DNA of 64,000 bases from Bryobacterales bacterium F-183 (GCA_016865505.2 AP025252.1:3224001-3288000), one strand, 5' to 3'; numbered from the stretch's first letter, positions 16,863-25,696 are shown. Notes: generated from the letters alone by a model not told the origin. Program-made: numbers and translations.

Positions 16863-17738
16863 ATGCAGAACCTGAATAGCGCCACCACTGCTGTGACGGC
16901 ACCAGACGCCGATTGCAGTATGTGCAAGGAGTCCACGGCCGCGTGTTATTTGCGGTCTGTTGTGCGAGTTATTGACGCGATGAAGGAGCGGTTGGATTCC
17001 ACGTTCACGCTGGAGTCCATGGCTCGTATTGCGTACTTCAGCCCGTTCCACTTCAACCGTACCTTTCGGCAGGTCACTGGTGTACCGCCATGCCAGTACT
17101 TGTGGGCGCTGCGGTTGGAAGCCGCTACGCATTTGCTCACCGAAACTGAGGAGACGGTGCTGAACGTTTGCTACGACGTCGGGTACGCGAGTTTGGGAAC
17201 CTTTACGCGGCGATTCACCGAGATCTTTGGTGTGCCTCCGACGCGGTTCCGGTCTCTGTCGCGAAGCGGAGCACGCGAGGAGTTGATGCGGGAGATTCGC
17301 GCGCAAGAGGCCATGCAGGCGCTTCGCGATACCGATTCGGAGCCAACGATGACGGGTTGGATTGAAACGCCGGAGGACTTTGAAGGGGCGACGTTGGTCG
17401 GGCTTTTTGAGGATTCCATTCCACAGAGCAAGCCAGTGTCATGTTGCGTCGCGGCGCAGGCGGGGCAGTACAGGATGTACGACGTGGCCGATGGTGAGTA
17501 CTTTCTGTTCGCGCTCGGATTGCCAGCGTCAGGCCCGATGTTCGACACGCGTTCTATGCTGCGTGGAGGCGGGTCGGCGGTGAAGATTCGCGGCGGCAAG
17601 GTCACGGGCAGCACGCAGATCCGTTTGCGTCCTGCAGCGCCCACCGATCCGCCCATCCTGCTTGCACCGCCCGTACTGCTGGGACGGCATCTGGAAGCGA
17701 TGGCGACTCCTTTTGCGGCTGCCGCTTATGGCGATTGA
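16863..17738 (+). CDS. AraC-family transcriptional regulator with N-terminal HTH
   Basis: 291 residues from ATG 16863, chosen because GGGAG lies eight bases upstream; an in-frame GTG at 16830 overlaps the thioesterase stop and is the alternative. The double helix-turn-helix is N-terminal (about residues 30-135): FTLESMARIAYFSPFHFNRTF and VLNVCYDVGYASLGTFTRRF, the canonical AraC/XylS pattern. The C-terminal ~150 residues contain no recognisable cupin; they may form a small ligand-binding domain. Located between the thioesterase and the P450 and overlapping the latter, it is the likely pathway-specific regulator and could act on the inverted repeat at 1726 or other cluster promoters (inference). 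Confidence 0.88.
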   Translation: MQNLNSATTAVTAPDADCSMCKESTAACYLRSVVRVIDAMKERLDSTFTLESMARIAYFSPFHFNRTFRQVTGVPPCQYLWALRLEAATHLLTETEETVLNVCYDVGYASLGTFTRRFTEIFGVPPTRFRSLSRSGAREELMREIRAQEAMQALRDTDSEPTMTGWIETPEDFEGATLVGLFEDSIPQSKPVSCCVAAQAGQYRMYDVADGEYFLFALGLPASGPMFDTRSMLRGGGSAVKIRGGKVTGSTQIRLRPAAPTDPPILLAPPVLLGRHLEAMATPFAAAAYGD

Positions 17739-19089
17739 TCTAGCGGATGGACGGCCGCTGCTGCCGAGCACCGTTGCGCCGGGACCAGCTGGCAGGAAGT
17801 TGCTTGGCAGTTTGCTGGAGGTTCGGCGGGACCGTATCCAGTTCGTGGAGAATGCGACACGGGAGTACGGTGACTTTGTGGCATTCCGCATGGGGCCGAA
17901 GAACCTATTCCTGCTGCGGCATCCTGAGCACTTTCGTCACGTCCTGGCAGATCACAGCGCGAAGTACGTCAAAGGGCTTGGGCTCGCCGAAGCTCGTGCG
18001 TTCCTGGGCGAAGGTCTGCTGACGGCTGATGGGGTGGTGTGGCAGCAGTATCGAAAACTGCTTGAGGCGTCGTTTCAGGGTGGACGGCTGGACAGTTATT
18101 CGAGCCAGATCCACGGGGTAGCCAAGAGTTGGCTTGCGCGGGTTGAAAGGATGGCACACAGCGGAGACGTGGTTGTAGACGTCGCGCATGAGATGAATCT
18201 GGTGACTCTTCGCATTGTTGGGCTGACGCAGTTTGGTTGGGATTTTGGTGACGAGTGTGCCGCAACCATTGCCGAGGATCTGCATACGTTGAACGATTGG
18301 GCGATGCGGCGGATGATGTCGCTTGTGCCGTTGCCGTTGTGGATGAATCCTGCAGCGTTTCAGGCGCTGGGACGGTTGCGGACGATCGCGCTCGAGATCC
18401 TGGCGCGAGTGCAGAAGTCGGATTGCAATGGGATCGGATCCGCGCTGGCATCGGAGCCTGGCGGTCCGGAGGCGGCGCGCGATCAGGTACTGACGTTTCT
18501 GCTTGCCGGGCACGAGACGACGGCCAGGGCCTTGGCCTGGGCAGTCGGGTTGCTGGGTGGGGAAGATGCGGGTCCGGTGGAGCGGTTGCGCGCGGAGGCG
18601 GGGCGCTTGGGGCACGTGCCGGCATTGGCGGAGTTACAGCAACTGGAGTACACGCGCATGGTTTTTGAGGAGACGTTGCGGCTGTATCCATCGGTGTGGC
18701 TGTTGCCTCGCAAGGCGATTGCCGCGGACTGCATCGACGGCTTTGAGATCCCCAAGGGGGCGGATGTGCTGCTGAGCGTGTATTCGTTGCACCGGCACCC
18801 GAAGTATTGGGTGGATCCCGACTCGTTTCTGCCGGAGCGGTTTGCAAAGGATCGCGCGGCGAACCGGCCGGCGGGATGTTACCTGCCCTTTGGCTTGGGC
18901 AAGCGAGCGTGTATCGGAAGCCGGTTCGGAATGCTTGAGGGAATGATGCTGCTGGCGATGTTTGCGCAGCGCTTGCGTTGGCGCCGCGTGGACGCGGGTG
19001 CGATGCCGGCGGAAGGTACGCTGTCGCTTCAGCCAAGGGGTGGGCTGCGCATCCGGATCGCACCGGTCGGGGCGCCAATGGGCGCTTAG
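17728..19089 (+). CDS. Cytochrome P450
   Basis: 453 residues from ATG 17728, which overlaps the AraC gene by 11 bases; the open frame continues further upstream but only inside that gene. Class features are complete: I-helix LLAGHETTARA (residues ~258-268), ExxR in EETLRLYPSVW, and the heme loop FGLGKRACIG with Cys395. The N-terminus starts near a PGPAG-like proline hinge without a membrane anchor, so it is a soluble bacterial P450. No ferredoxin or reductase gene is adjacent. Several enediyne clusters contain a P450 (E7) acting on the core, and by position this is the likely oxidative tailoring enzyme. The exact reaction is unknown. Confidence 0.93.
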   Translation: MAIDLADGRPLLPSTVAPGPAGRKLLGSLLEVRRDRIQFVENATREYGDFVAFRMGPKNLFLLRHPEHFRHVLADHSAKYVKGLGLAEARAFLGEGLLTADGVVWQQYRKLLEASFQGGRLDSYSSQIHGVAKSWLARVERMAHSGDVVVDVAHEMNLVTLRIVGLTQFGWDFGDECAATIAEDLHTLNDWAMRRMMSLVPLPLWMNPAAFQALGRLRTIALEILARVQKSDCNGIGSALASEPGGPEAARDQVLTFLLAGHETTARALAWAVGLLGGEDAGPVERLRAEAGRLGHVPALAELQQLEYTRMVFEETLRLYPSVWLLPRKAIAADCIDGFEIPKGADVLLSVYSLHRHPKYWVDPDSFLPERFAKDRAANRPAGCYLPFGLGKRACIGSRFGMLEGMMLLAMFAQRLRWRRVDAGAMPAEGTLSLQPRGGLRIRIAPVGAPMGA

Positions 19090-19197
19090 GCGAACCAAGC
19101 AACCGGGGAGAAGGCCGCAAGGTGGTTCGGGCCGTAACATTTGCCCATGGCGAATCTTTTCAGCCAAATCGAAACACCCGATAAGGAGGCCTAGCAA

Positions 19198-19794
19198 ATG
19201 GCATTCGGTCTGTGGAACAAAAGGACCGCGGTCCTAACAGCGGCCTTGGCCGTGGCAGGAGCCACGACGTTTCTCGTGGCGGGCTCTAAATCCACTTCGC
19301 AACCCAAGGATGTGAAGTGGGACGAAAAAGAGTCGGCGGAGGTCGCCAGATCTCTTCACGAAATGCATGAGAACTGGAACAAGGGCGATATGGAAGCCGT
19401 CCGCAAAGTGATCGCAGGTGACGACGTACTGGTGACCTTCGAACTCGGTCCGGACAACAAGACTCCGGTTCCTCTTCGTTCGCGCGACGAGATCCTGGCG
19501 TTTATGAGCAAGGTGGAACTCGACACCGCGAACGTCGGTACGAGCTTTGAGATGGAGATGCCGAAGATGAACTGCCGCGCGACGTCCAGCTTCGGGATCT
19601 GCACGGAAGAATGCACGGTGCATCTGAAGAAGAACGGATCGACAACGCGCATCGATAAGTTGTTTGGTACATCGATCGCGGTGAAGTACGCCGACGGCTG
19701 GAAGTGGATTCAGTGGCACATGTCGGTTGGTCTGCCGGCCGCTCCGGTTACGACCACACAGAATCTGTCGCCCACCAAGCACCATACCCATTAG
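19198..19794 (+). CDS. Exported SnoaL/DUF4440-like protein
   Basis: 198 residues. The N-terminal TAVLTAALAVAGATTFLVAG is a signal or anchor sequence. Residues ~45-180 have the NTF2/SnoaL-like cone pattern: an N-terminal helix EVARSLHEMHENWNKGDMEAVRKVI, D/N turns, and a final strand pair YADGWKWIQWHMSV. SnoaL folds include polyketide cyclases, but most exported DUF4440 members have unknown ligands. A strong ribosome-binding site AAGGAGG precedes the ATG. It starts a run of five mostly exported proteins, so extracytoplasmic handling of the product is conceivable (inference). Confidence 0.65.
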   Translation: MAFGLWNKRTAVLTAALAVAGATTFLVAGSKSTSQPKDVKWDEKESAEVARSLHEMHENWNKGDMEAVRKVIAGDDVLVTFELGPDNKTPVPLRSRDEILAFMSKVELDTANVGTSFEMEMPKMNCRATSSFGICTEECTVHLKKNGSTTRIDKLFGTSIAVKYADGWKWIQWHMSVGLPAAPVTTTQNLSPTKHHTH

Positions 19795-19822
19795 AAACCG
19801 AGAGACAAGAAGAGGAAAACCA

Positions 19823-20689
19823 ATGACATTTCGACCGTTTTTCCGTTCCAGCTGTCTGACTCTGGGCCTCTCGGCTCTTGCGGTGACGGCTTACTTCATC
19901 GGCCAGACTCCGGTAGCGCAGGCCGCTCCGGGCGATCGTACGCTTCCCGCTCAGGTGAAGCTACTTGACGAATATCGTACGCCCGGCATCGAATCCGAGC
20001 TGTCCGGTATCTATCCGCATCCGACGGATGAGAACCTGTACTACGTGCTTGCCAACCGCAAGCCGCCGTACCGGTATGGTCAGAAGGCGATGCTGCCGGA
20101 AGAGTATCGCGGCAAACTTCTGACTGTGAATCGCGCCGGCAAGGTGGTGAAGGCCGTCAAGATTGCCGATGACGACTTCGGCGGGCTCACCTTTGTGGAT
20201 GGCTTCGCGTATGTTGCCACCACCAACTCGGCCGAGATCCTGAAGGCCAACCCGGCGACGGGCGAAGTGTTGAGCCGTTTCTCCCTGCCTTCCCCGGCAG
20301 GTGGACTCGACTACGACAAGGATCGCGGTGCACTCATCGCCCAGCTTTATGTCGGACATCCGCATCTGGCGGTTGTCGATGTTAAGACCGGCCGCATCAT
20401 CCAAAGCCTGTGGTCGGACGAAAGCGCCATGGGCCTGGTGAAGGTGGCTGGCGATTGGCTTTGCACCTGGGCCAGCGGATGGGATCCGGGCTCGTTCAGC
20501 GAGCTGCGCGTGATCGATCAGAAGACCGGCCACGTGCTGTCGCGTATGAAGTTGGACAAAATCCATTCCTCCATGGCGCCTGCGCTGGACGCCAAGGGCC
20601 GCCCGGCGTTCCTGAGCCTGGTGACTGTGGATAGCGCTACTGGCGAAACCGTCATCCGCCGCTACGGATACGGCAAGGCACGCAGCTAG
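19823..20689 (+). CDS. Secreted NHL/SMP-30-like beta-propeller protein
   Basis: 288 residues from the ATG at 19823, preceded by AGAGGA. A Sec signal is clear (CLTLGLSALAVTAYFIGQTPVAQA, cleavage after AQA). The rest is a repeat-rich beta-propeller with blocks such as FGGLTFVDGFAYVATTNSAE, GGLDYDKDRGALIAQLYVG and LAVVDVKTGRIIQSLW, reminiscent of SMP-30, NHL or glutaminyl-cyclase type propellers. No catalytic residues could be assigned. Lies 28 bases after the SnoaL-like gene and is probably periplasmic. Confidence 0.65.
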   Translation: MTFRPFFRSSCLTLGLSALAVTAYFIGQTPVAQAAPGDRTLPAQVKLLDEYRTPGIESELSGIYPHPTDENLYYVLANRKPPYRYGQKAMLPEEYRGKLLTVNRAGKVVKAVKIADDDFGGLTFVDGFAYVATTNSAEILKANPATGEVLSRFSLPSPAGGLDYDKDRGALIAQLYVGHPHLAVVDVKTGRIIQSLWSDESAMGLVKVAGDWLCTWASGWDPGSFSELRVIDQKTGHVLSRMKLDKIHSSMAPALDAKGRPAFLSLVTVDSATGETVIRRYGYGKARS

Positions 20690-20798
20690 AGGCCTGCCTG
20701 GACGTTGTATTCGCCATTCCGCAGGTTGGCGCCGCATCCGTAACCGGGGGCTGCGTCAACCTGCTTTCGAATTCCTTCCTGTTTCTGTGAGGTGTCCC

Positions 20799-21239
20799 GT
20801 GAAGACGATAACGACGGTTGCAAGAGTGTTGCTGGGTGCCCTTTTCCTGGTGATGGGGCTCGACTATTTTCTGCACATGATGCCCGAACTTCCGATCTCA
20901 GATCGTGGCGGTGCTTTCCTCACGGCGCTGCTCGATACCGGTTACCTATTCCCCATGATCAAGGTGATTGAGATCATCGCCGGTGCCATGATCCTGTCCG
21001 GTCGTATGGTTGCCGCGGCGTTGGCGCTGCTGGCCCCTATAACGATGAACATCGTGCTGTACCACGCGTTTCTCGATTCCAATAGCGCCTGGATCGGATT
21101 CGGCGCTGGAGCGCTGCATCTTCTGCTTCTGCTCCGTTATCGGGGCGCCTTCCTGCCTTTGTTCCAGCTCGTGCCCAACGAGGATGACTCGGCGATTGCT
21201 GTCCGTCCTTCCGAAGCCATACCGACACACGTGCACTGA
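20799..21239 (+). CDS. DoxX-like small membrane protein
   Basis: About 146 residues with four transmembrane helices: TVARVLLGALFLVMGLDYF, PMIKVIEIIAGAMILSG, VAAALALLAPITMNIVLYHAF and FGAGALHLLLLLRYRGAF. This is the DoxX/DUF-type four-helix pattern, including the acidic residue in helix 2. GTG 20799 is preferred over the upstream GTG 20787 because GAGG sits six bases before it. DoxX-family proteins are often linked to quinone or thiol redox partners, which would fit the neighbouring di-heme peroxidase, but the function here is unknown. Confidence 0.7.
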   Translation: MKTITTVARVLLGALFLVMGLDYFLHMMPELPISDRGGAFLTALLDTGYLFPMIKVIEIIAGAMILSGRMVAAALALLAPITMNIVLYHAFLDSNSAWIGFGAGALHLLLLLRYRGAFLPLFQLVPNEDDSAIAVRPSEAIPTHVH

Positions 21240-21259
21240 GTTCGTTTAGGAGTGCTTCC

Positions 21260-23068
21260 ATGTCCTTCTTCCGTCGACCGATGCTCCCCTTGCTGGTGAT
21301 GTGCCTTGCGGCGTTGCTGATGCGTAGCCCTGCTGCGCCGGCCGAGTCCTCTGGCGCACGTGTATTGGTGGGATTGATCTCGCATCAGCCCACGCCAGGC
21401 GGATCGCAGGCAAACCTGCGGGCGCTGGAAGTAGCGGTTCGGGCGTCCGTAAAGAGCGGTGCCCAGTTTGTTGTGCTGCCGGAACTGTCCACCACGGGTA
21501 GCCTGAGTGCACAGATACCTGCGGATCAGCTGGCGGCTGAGGGCGTAAAGGATGGCCCGAGCGTGCGCCATTGGAAGGCGCTGTGCCAGGAACTCGGTGT
21601 CTGGTTGGTCGTGCCGATCCTCGAGCGTACGCAGGCTGGCAGGGTGGAAGTTGCGCTGGTGCTCTTGAACGCACGCGGCGAGATCGCGATGGTGCAACAT
21701 AAGACGTTGGCTCGTACGGGGCGCGAGGATGGCGCTGTGAGCCGTGCCAGCTTCCGTGAGATGCAGGATTCGGTAGTGGCGAATGGCGTCCGCGTCGGTA
21801 TCGTGTCAGGCGACGATCTACGGGTGGGTGTCGCGCGGCTGGCGAATCGTGGAGCGGAGCTTGTTCTTGCGCCGTCGGGCTGGATGAAGTCCGATGCAGA
21901 CCCCTGGCGTGACCTGGCTCTGGATCTGGCGCGTGAGAATCGGGTGACCATTGCGGCGGTTAGCCGCGAAGAGAACGCCCCTTTCAACGGAGTGTTCTCG
22001 TCGAAGGGCAGTGCGGCGCCCATTGCATCCGGCGACAATTGGACTGTCGTGCCAGCCGCACTCGCCACCCGCAAGTGGGCCGTTCCGTCCGCGATGGGGC
22101 TTCCCGCGATCGTACCGGTTCCGGCGGTCGACACAGGGTCAGATGAGATTGCTGCGTTGGGCGAACGGTTGTTCTATGACACGAACCTTTCAGCCAACGG
22201 AAAGGTCGCTTGTGCCACGTGCCACGATCCGGAGAAGGGTTTTTCCAATGGCCTGTCGAAGGGCACTGGCGTGTACGGCCGTACGACGAAACGAAATGTC
22301 CCAACTCTGTTGAATGTCGCATTCCGGCCACTTTTGCAGTGGGATGGTTACGCGTCGTCGCTCGAGAACTTTGCGAAGTACCCGTTTAGTGGCGTGGCTG
22401 AGATGAACTTTCACTATGTCGACAAGGTTCCAACGTACCTTCGCAGGCAGGCGTCTTATGTCGCACAGTTTGCCTCTTCGATGGGGGTAAAGGAAATCGA
22501 GTTCGAGCATGTGGCCAGTGCGCTCGCTGCTTACCAAAGAACCCTGATCTCAGCTGAATCGCCTTTTGACCGGTACTTTTACGGGGGCGAACCTGCGGCT
22601 TTAGACGAGCCTGCAAAGCGCGGATTGGCGCTGTTTCAAGGTAAGGCCAACTGTACGCAGTGTCACCGGATTGAGAAGGAAGCGGCGTTGTTCATGGATT
22701 TCCAGTTCCATGTGACGGGCCACGGCTACAACCGGGATACGGGCTTGTTCAACGATATTGGACTTGGCAGCATTAGTACGGCCGATCAGACCGGCATGTT
22801 TCAGACGCCAACGCTTCGGAATGTCGCTCTGACGGCGCCGTACATGCACGACGGCGGGTTGGCCACGCTGGAGGAGGTTGTCGCGTTCTACAACCGGGGC
22901 GGCAATGCCAATCCACGGCTGGATCCAATGATGCGGCCGTTGGGGCTCACGGTGAGTGAGCAGGCTGATCTTGTTGCGTTCTTGAAGTCCCTCACGGGGT
23001 CGCGCCAATACCGCGCGCCCTCGGTACGTAAGGCAGTGCCGAAGCATTCTGTTGTTGCTGGCCGTTAG
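21260..23068 (+). CDS. Inactive nitrilase-like domain fused to di-heme cytochrome c peroxidase
   Basis: 602 residues with a Sec signal (~1-28). Residues ~33-265 are a carbon-nitrogen hydrolase fold: Glu75 in VVLPELSTTG and Lys148 in QHKTLARTG match two catalytic positions. The nucleophile loop reads VGIVSGDDLR where active enzymes have a Cys, so Cys is replaced by Gly184 and nitrilase activity is unlikely. Residues ~290-590 are a MauG/CcpA-like di-heme domain with heme sites Cys318-AT-Cys-His322 and Cys465-TQ-Cys-His469. It ends with the typical PYMHDGGLATLEEVVAFYNRGG. Periplasmic peroxidase or oxidative tailoring roles are possible. I know of no described function for this fusion. It follows DoxX by 20 bases. 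Confidence 0.88.
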   Translation: MSFFRRPMLPLLVMCLAALLMRSPAAPAESSGARVLVGLISHQPTPGGSQANLRALEVAVRASVKSGAQFVVLPELSTTGSLSAQIPADQLAAEGVKDGPSVRHWKALCQELGVWLVVPILERTQAGRVEVALVLLNARGEIAMVQHKTLARTGREDGAVSRASFREMQDSVVANGVRVGIVSGDDLRVGVARLANRGAELVLAPSGWMKSDADPWRDLALDLARENRVTIAAVSREENAPFNGVFSSKGSAAPIASGDNWTVVPAALATRKWAVPSAMGLPAIVPVPAVDTGSDEIAALGERLFYDTNLSANGKVACATCHDPEKGFSNGLSKGTGVYGRTTKRNVPTLLNVAFRPLLQWDGYASSLENFAKYPFSGVAEMNFHYVDKVPTYLRRQASYVAQFASSMGVKEIEFEHVASALAAYQRTLISAESPFDRYFYGGEPAALDEPAKRGLALFQGKANCTQCHRIEKEAALFMDFQFHVTGHGYNRDTGLFNDIGLGSISTADQTGMFQTPTLRNVALTAPYMHDGGLATLEEVVAFYNRGGNANPRLDPMMRPLGLTVSEQADLVAFLKSLTGSRQYRAPSVRKAVPKHSVVAGR

Positions 23069-23123
23069 TCTCTGCCGGCACCTTACCCAAAACCCAACAA
23101 TTCCTGGAAGGAGATCGAACGCC

Positions 23124-23588
23124 ATGGTTCGTTTCTATCTGCCCGTTTTCCTGGCGGCGGCGCTGTGTGCGCTGTCAGGCTGCGACACTGCGCGCGGCAA
23201 AGATACGCCGAGTTCGGAAACTGCGGTTCGCGCGGTGATGGACCAGTTCTTCACGCTGTCGAAGGTGCAGGACTGGGACGGTGTTGGGGCGCTCATGTCC
23301 AAGGACTTTGAGATCTACACGGACAATGCCGAAAGCTACGGCAAAGACGCTTACGTCAAGCTGCTCAAGGCCGACAATCTCAGCTTGACTGCGATGTCGC
23401 TGCGTGATGAGCGGGTTGCTGTTTCGGGCGATGGGTCGATGGCGTGGATGACTTACAAGGGGCATTTTGAAACCACTGTGCGTGGTAAGCCGAGTGTCGC
23501 TGAGACGGCGGAAACGATTGTGTTTCGCAAAGAGGGCGGGCAATGGTATCTGTGCCGCGCGCACGCGTCTGTACGTGAGGTCCACTAA
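23124..23588 (+). CDS. SnoaL/DUF4440-like lipoprotein
   Basis: 154 residues from ATG 23124, chosen for the strong GGAAGGAGA ribosome-binding site; the frame opens earlier. Lipobox ALSGC gives Cys20 as the lipidation site. The mature part is a compact NTF2-like domain: AVRAVMDQFFTLSKVQDWDGVGALMSKDFEIYTD ... AWMTYKGHFETTVRGKP ... RKEGGQWYLCRAHASV. It is a second exported SnoaL-like protein in the cluster, not closely similar to the one at 19198. Its stop overlaps the methyltransferase start as TAATG. Confidence 0.75.
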   Translation: MVRFYLPVFLAAALCALSGCDTARGKDTPSSETAVRAVMDQFFTLSKVQDWDGVGALMSKDFEIYTDNAESYGKDAYVKLLKADNLSLTAMSLRDERVAVSGDGSMAWMTYKGHFETTVRGKPSVAETAETIVFRKEGGQWYLCRAHASVREVH

Positions 23589-24415
23589 TGCAAGCCACTG
23601 CAGAAGCGATGGATGAAGTTGTCCGGAAGAATCGCGAGATCTACGACAATACTTCCGGTGCGGATTGGTACCTGACGGTTTATGAGGGCGCACATCAGGG
23701 GTGGGAGTTTATCAACCTGGGTGGGCTGACCGTTGCGAACCGGATTGCTCAGCTACTGGAGATCGATGGGGAGGCGCACATCATCGATGTCTGCGCGGGC
23801 CAAGGTGGAGTGAGCCGGTATCTCGCTGCGCAGCGGAAGTGCCGCGTTACCGCCGTCGAATGGAACCCAGGCCAGGTGCGGACGATTCGAAATCATTTGT
23901 CGAAGGCCGGGCCGGGTATTGCATCGCGCATTGACGTGGTGGAAGCAGATGCGACGACATGGCGCGCCGACGAGTTGGCAGACGGCGCTTTCAGTATGGA
24001 TGCGCTGATGCTTACACCGCAGACTGGAGCGCTCATTGCCAATACCGCTAAGAGCCTGGAGCCGGGTGCGACGTTTGCCATTTCTGTCATTTGTGCCGGC
24101 GAACACATCACAGACGCAATGCGTAGATTTGCGTGGGATATCGACGGAATGATTCATCTGCCGGGGCCCGGCTGGTACGCGCAGGCACTGGAGCAGGCAG
24201 GATTCGAGGACGTCGTTCTAGAGGACTGTACTGACGTGGCCATAGCGACGTCAGAAACCATGGAACGGGCGCTGCGGGCCAATGAGGCGCGCATCGTGGC
24301 AGAGGCTGGTCCAGCAGTGTTTCGAGGCTGGAAAGACGTGGGCGCGGTGTACCTCAACGCGTTCCGTCAATACCAATTGATGTACCTATTCGCGCATGGA
24401 AAGCTAGCGCGTTAG
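23588..24415 (+). CDS. SAM-dependent methyltransferase
   Basis: 275 residues. Motif I appears as IIDVCAGQGGVSRYLA (~74-89), followed by the acidic loop TAVEWNPGQ, motif II FSMDALMLTP and a post-motif EPGATFAISVI. This is a class I Rossmann-fold methyltransferase; similarity to the SAM-dependent small-molecule or sterol-methyltransferase-like group (Methyltransf_11) is likely. There is no signal peptide, so it is cytosolic. The ATG overlaps the lipoprotein stop (TAATG), tying it to the cluster. Substrate unknown; O- or C-methylation of the product is inferred. Confidence 0.85.
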   Translation: MQATAEAMDEVVRKNREIYDNTSGADWYLTVYEGAHQGWEFINLGGLTVANRIAQLLEIDGEAHIIDVCAGQGGVSRYLAAQRKCRVTAVEWNPGQVRTIRNHLSKAGPGIASRIDVVEADATTWRADELADGAFSMDALMLTPQTGALIANTAKSLEPGATFAISVICAGEHITDAMRRFAWDIDGMIHLPGPGWYAQALEQAGFEDVVLEDCTDVAIATSETMERALRANEARIVAEAGPAVFRGWKDVGAVYLNAFRQYQLMYLFAHGKLAR

Positions 24416-24505
24416 GTGAGCAAGTTCAGATAAAGCTGAAGGTCAGGCTTTGGCTAACACTAAAGTCCGAAGGCAGCGAATTCCAACACACGAAGGAGAA
24501 TGCAA

Positions 24506-25696
24506 ATGATCACTACCGCCGCTATTTCCGGCGAGCAGTTGGTCTTCAAGGGGCGGGATAACCTTCTCCATGGAGATCCCACAACCCGCTTTGAGGACAT
24601 GATCGCACGCGTATCGGTCAATCTTGAGAAGCGTAGCGACGAGCAGTTGGTCCGGGACGGACGAACCCTTTCGGACCCCGCTGCGCGAGAGAATGCCCTG
24701 TACCAGTACCTGGCGCGGAATGGCGCCGAGGCTCTGCCGGAGATCACGAAGGCGATCTACGGCGACTCGGATAGCGATCTGCGAGTGAACCTGCTGTGGG
24801 CTCTGGAGTGGTTGGAAGCCGAGCAATGCCGCGACATCTGCATGGCCGTCATCAACGATCACGACCACCGGGTTCGCGAATGGGCTCGCGTGTTTGCCTG
24901 GGAAATGGGCTGGATGGATCAGGACTTCCGCAAGCCGCGTGAGTTCCGGCACATCGAAGGCCGTACCTTTGATCAGACGATTTACCTGCACATTACGTGC
25001 AACATCTACATCAAGCTTGGGCCGACGAACGACATGTGGGGCCACCTACTGATCAGCCCGCAGATGTTGAAGCGCGTCTTCGGCCAGGCGCTGGCTTGCA
25101 ACAATCTGTCCACCCGTGACGATGAGGTTGTTGTGGCCAAGACGCTCGATGGTCTGCATGCCGATGGCAGCAAGCACCACGAAGCGTTTCTGTTCCGCGG
25201 CTTTACGGAACTCACCAATCCGACCCAGGGGAACTTTTACTTCGAGACGCAGACCAAGCGTCCGATCTTCCTGTCGGGCAAGGCGAACGACACGTCGCAG
25301 GGTGTGGTGGAAGATGTGACGGTGCCGTTTGCACGCCAAGGCCAGTGGTTCTTGAACGAGAACATCAAGGTAAACGACCGGATGGCGATCGAGTACGTTC
25401 GCGGCTTGTTCCAGGGCTGGTCGTACGTCAATCTGGATCGCATCGAAGCCAGCGGCGGCGACTTCTACTTCCCGGGCAACTCGATTCTTTCGACGTTGCA
25501 CCATCCGGAAGTTGGTCCGAAGACGAATGGCTTTGTGAACGGCCGCTTTAAGGGCAAGGTGGTGGATTGGGATGGCGATGACATCGTCGATCTGAACTAC
25601 TTGCCGGCCCACGCCACCGTAAAGGGTGAAGTGGACAGCAACTGCGACGGTGTGCCGGATGAGCCGGGCCGTCACGTTAGCGACTGGCGCCGGTAG
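24506..25696 (+). CDS. Unrecognised HEAT-like protein with Asp/Asn-rich C-terminal loop
   Basis: 396 residues. The start at 24506 is chosen over the ATG six bases upstream because AAGGAG ends seven bases before it but only one base before the other. Residues ~40-140 show HEAT/PBS-like helical repeats (ARENALYQYLARNGAEALPEITKAI, DLRVNLLWALEWLEAEQC, HRVREWARVFAWEMGW). The middle is beta-rich (~150-350), and the end contains DWDGDDIVDLNYLP and DSNCDGVPDEPG, resembling thrombospondin-type-3 or EF-hand-like calcium loops. No signal peptide. I cannot assign a family. It is followed by a good intrinsic terminator, so it closes the transcription unit beginning with the SnoaL-like genes. Confidence 0.7.
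   Translation: MITTAAISGEQLVFKGRDNLLHGDPTTRFEDMIARVSVNLEKRSDEQLVRDGRTLSDPAARENALYQYLARNGAEALPEITKAIYGDSDSDLRVNLLWALEWLEAEQCRDICMAVINDHDHRVREWARVFAWEMGWMDQDFRKPREFRHIEGRTFDQTIYLHITCNIYIKLGPTNDMWGHLLISPQMLKRVFGQALACNNLSTRDDEVVVAKTLDGLHADGSKHHEAFLFRGFTELTNPTQGNFYFETQTKRPIFLSGKANDTSQGVVEDVTVPFARQGQWFLNENIKVNDRMAIEYVRGLFQGWSYVNLDRIEASGGDFYFPGNSILSTLHHPEVGPKTNGFVNGRFKGKVVDWDGDDIVDLNYLPAHATVKGEVDSNCDGVPDEPGRHVSDWRR

Noticed and set aside
17969-19120. 383-codon minus-strand open frame opposite the P450
   Set aside because: Pro/Ala/Ser-rich shadow; the P450 frame has all family motifs.
21260-22080. Active nitrilase/amidohydrolase call for the N-terminal domain
   Set aside because: The nucleophile Cys is replaced by Gly in VGIVSGDDLR, so activity is not supported.
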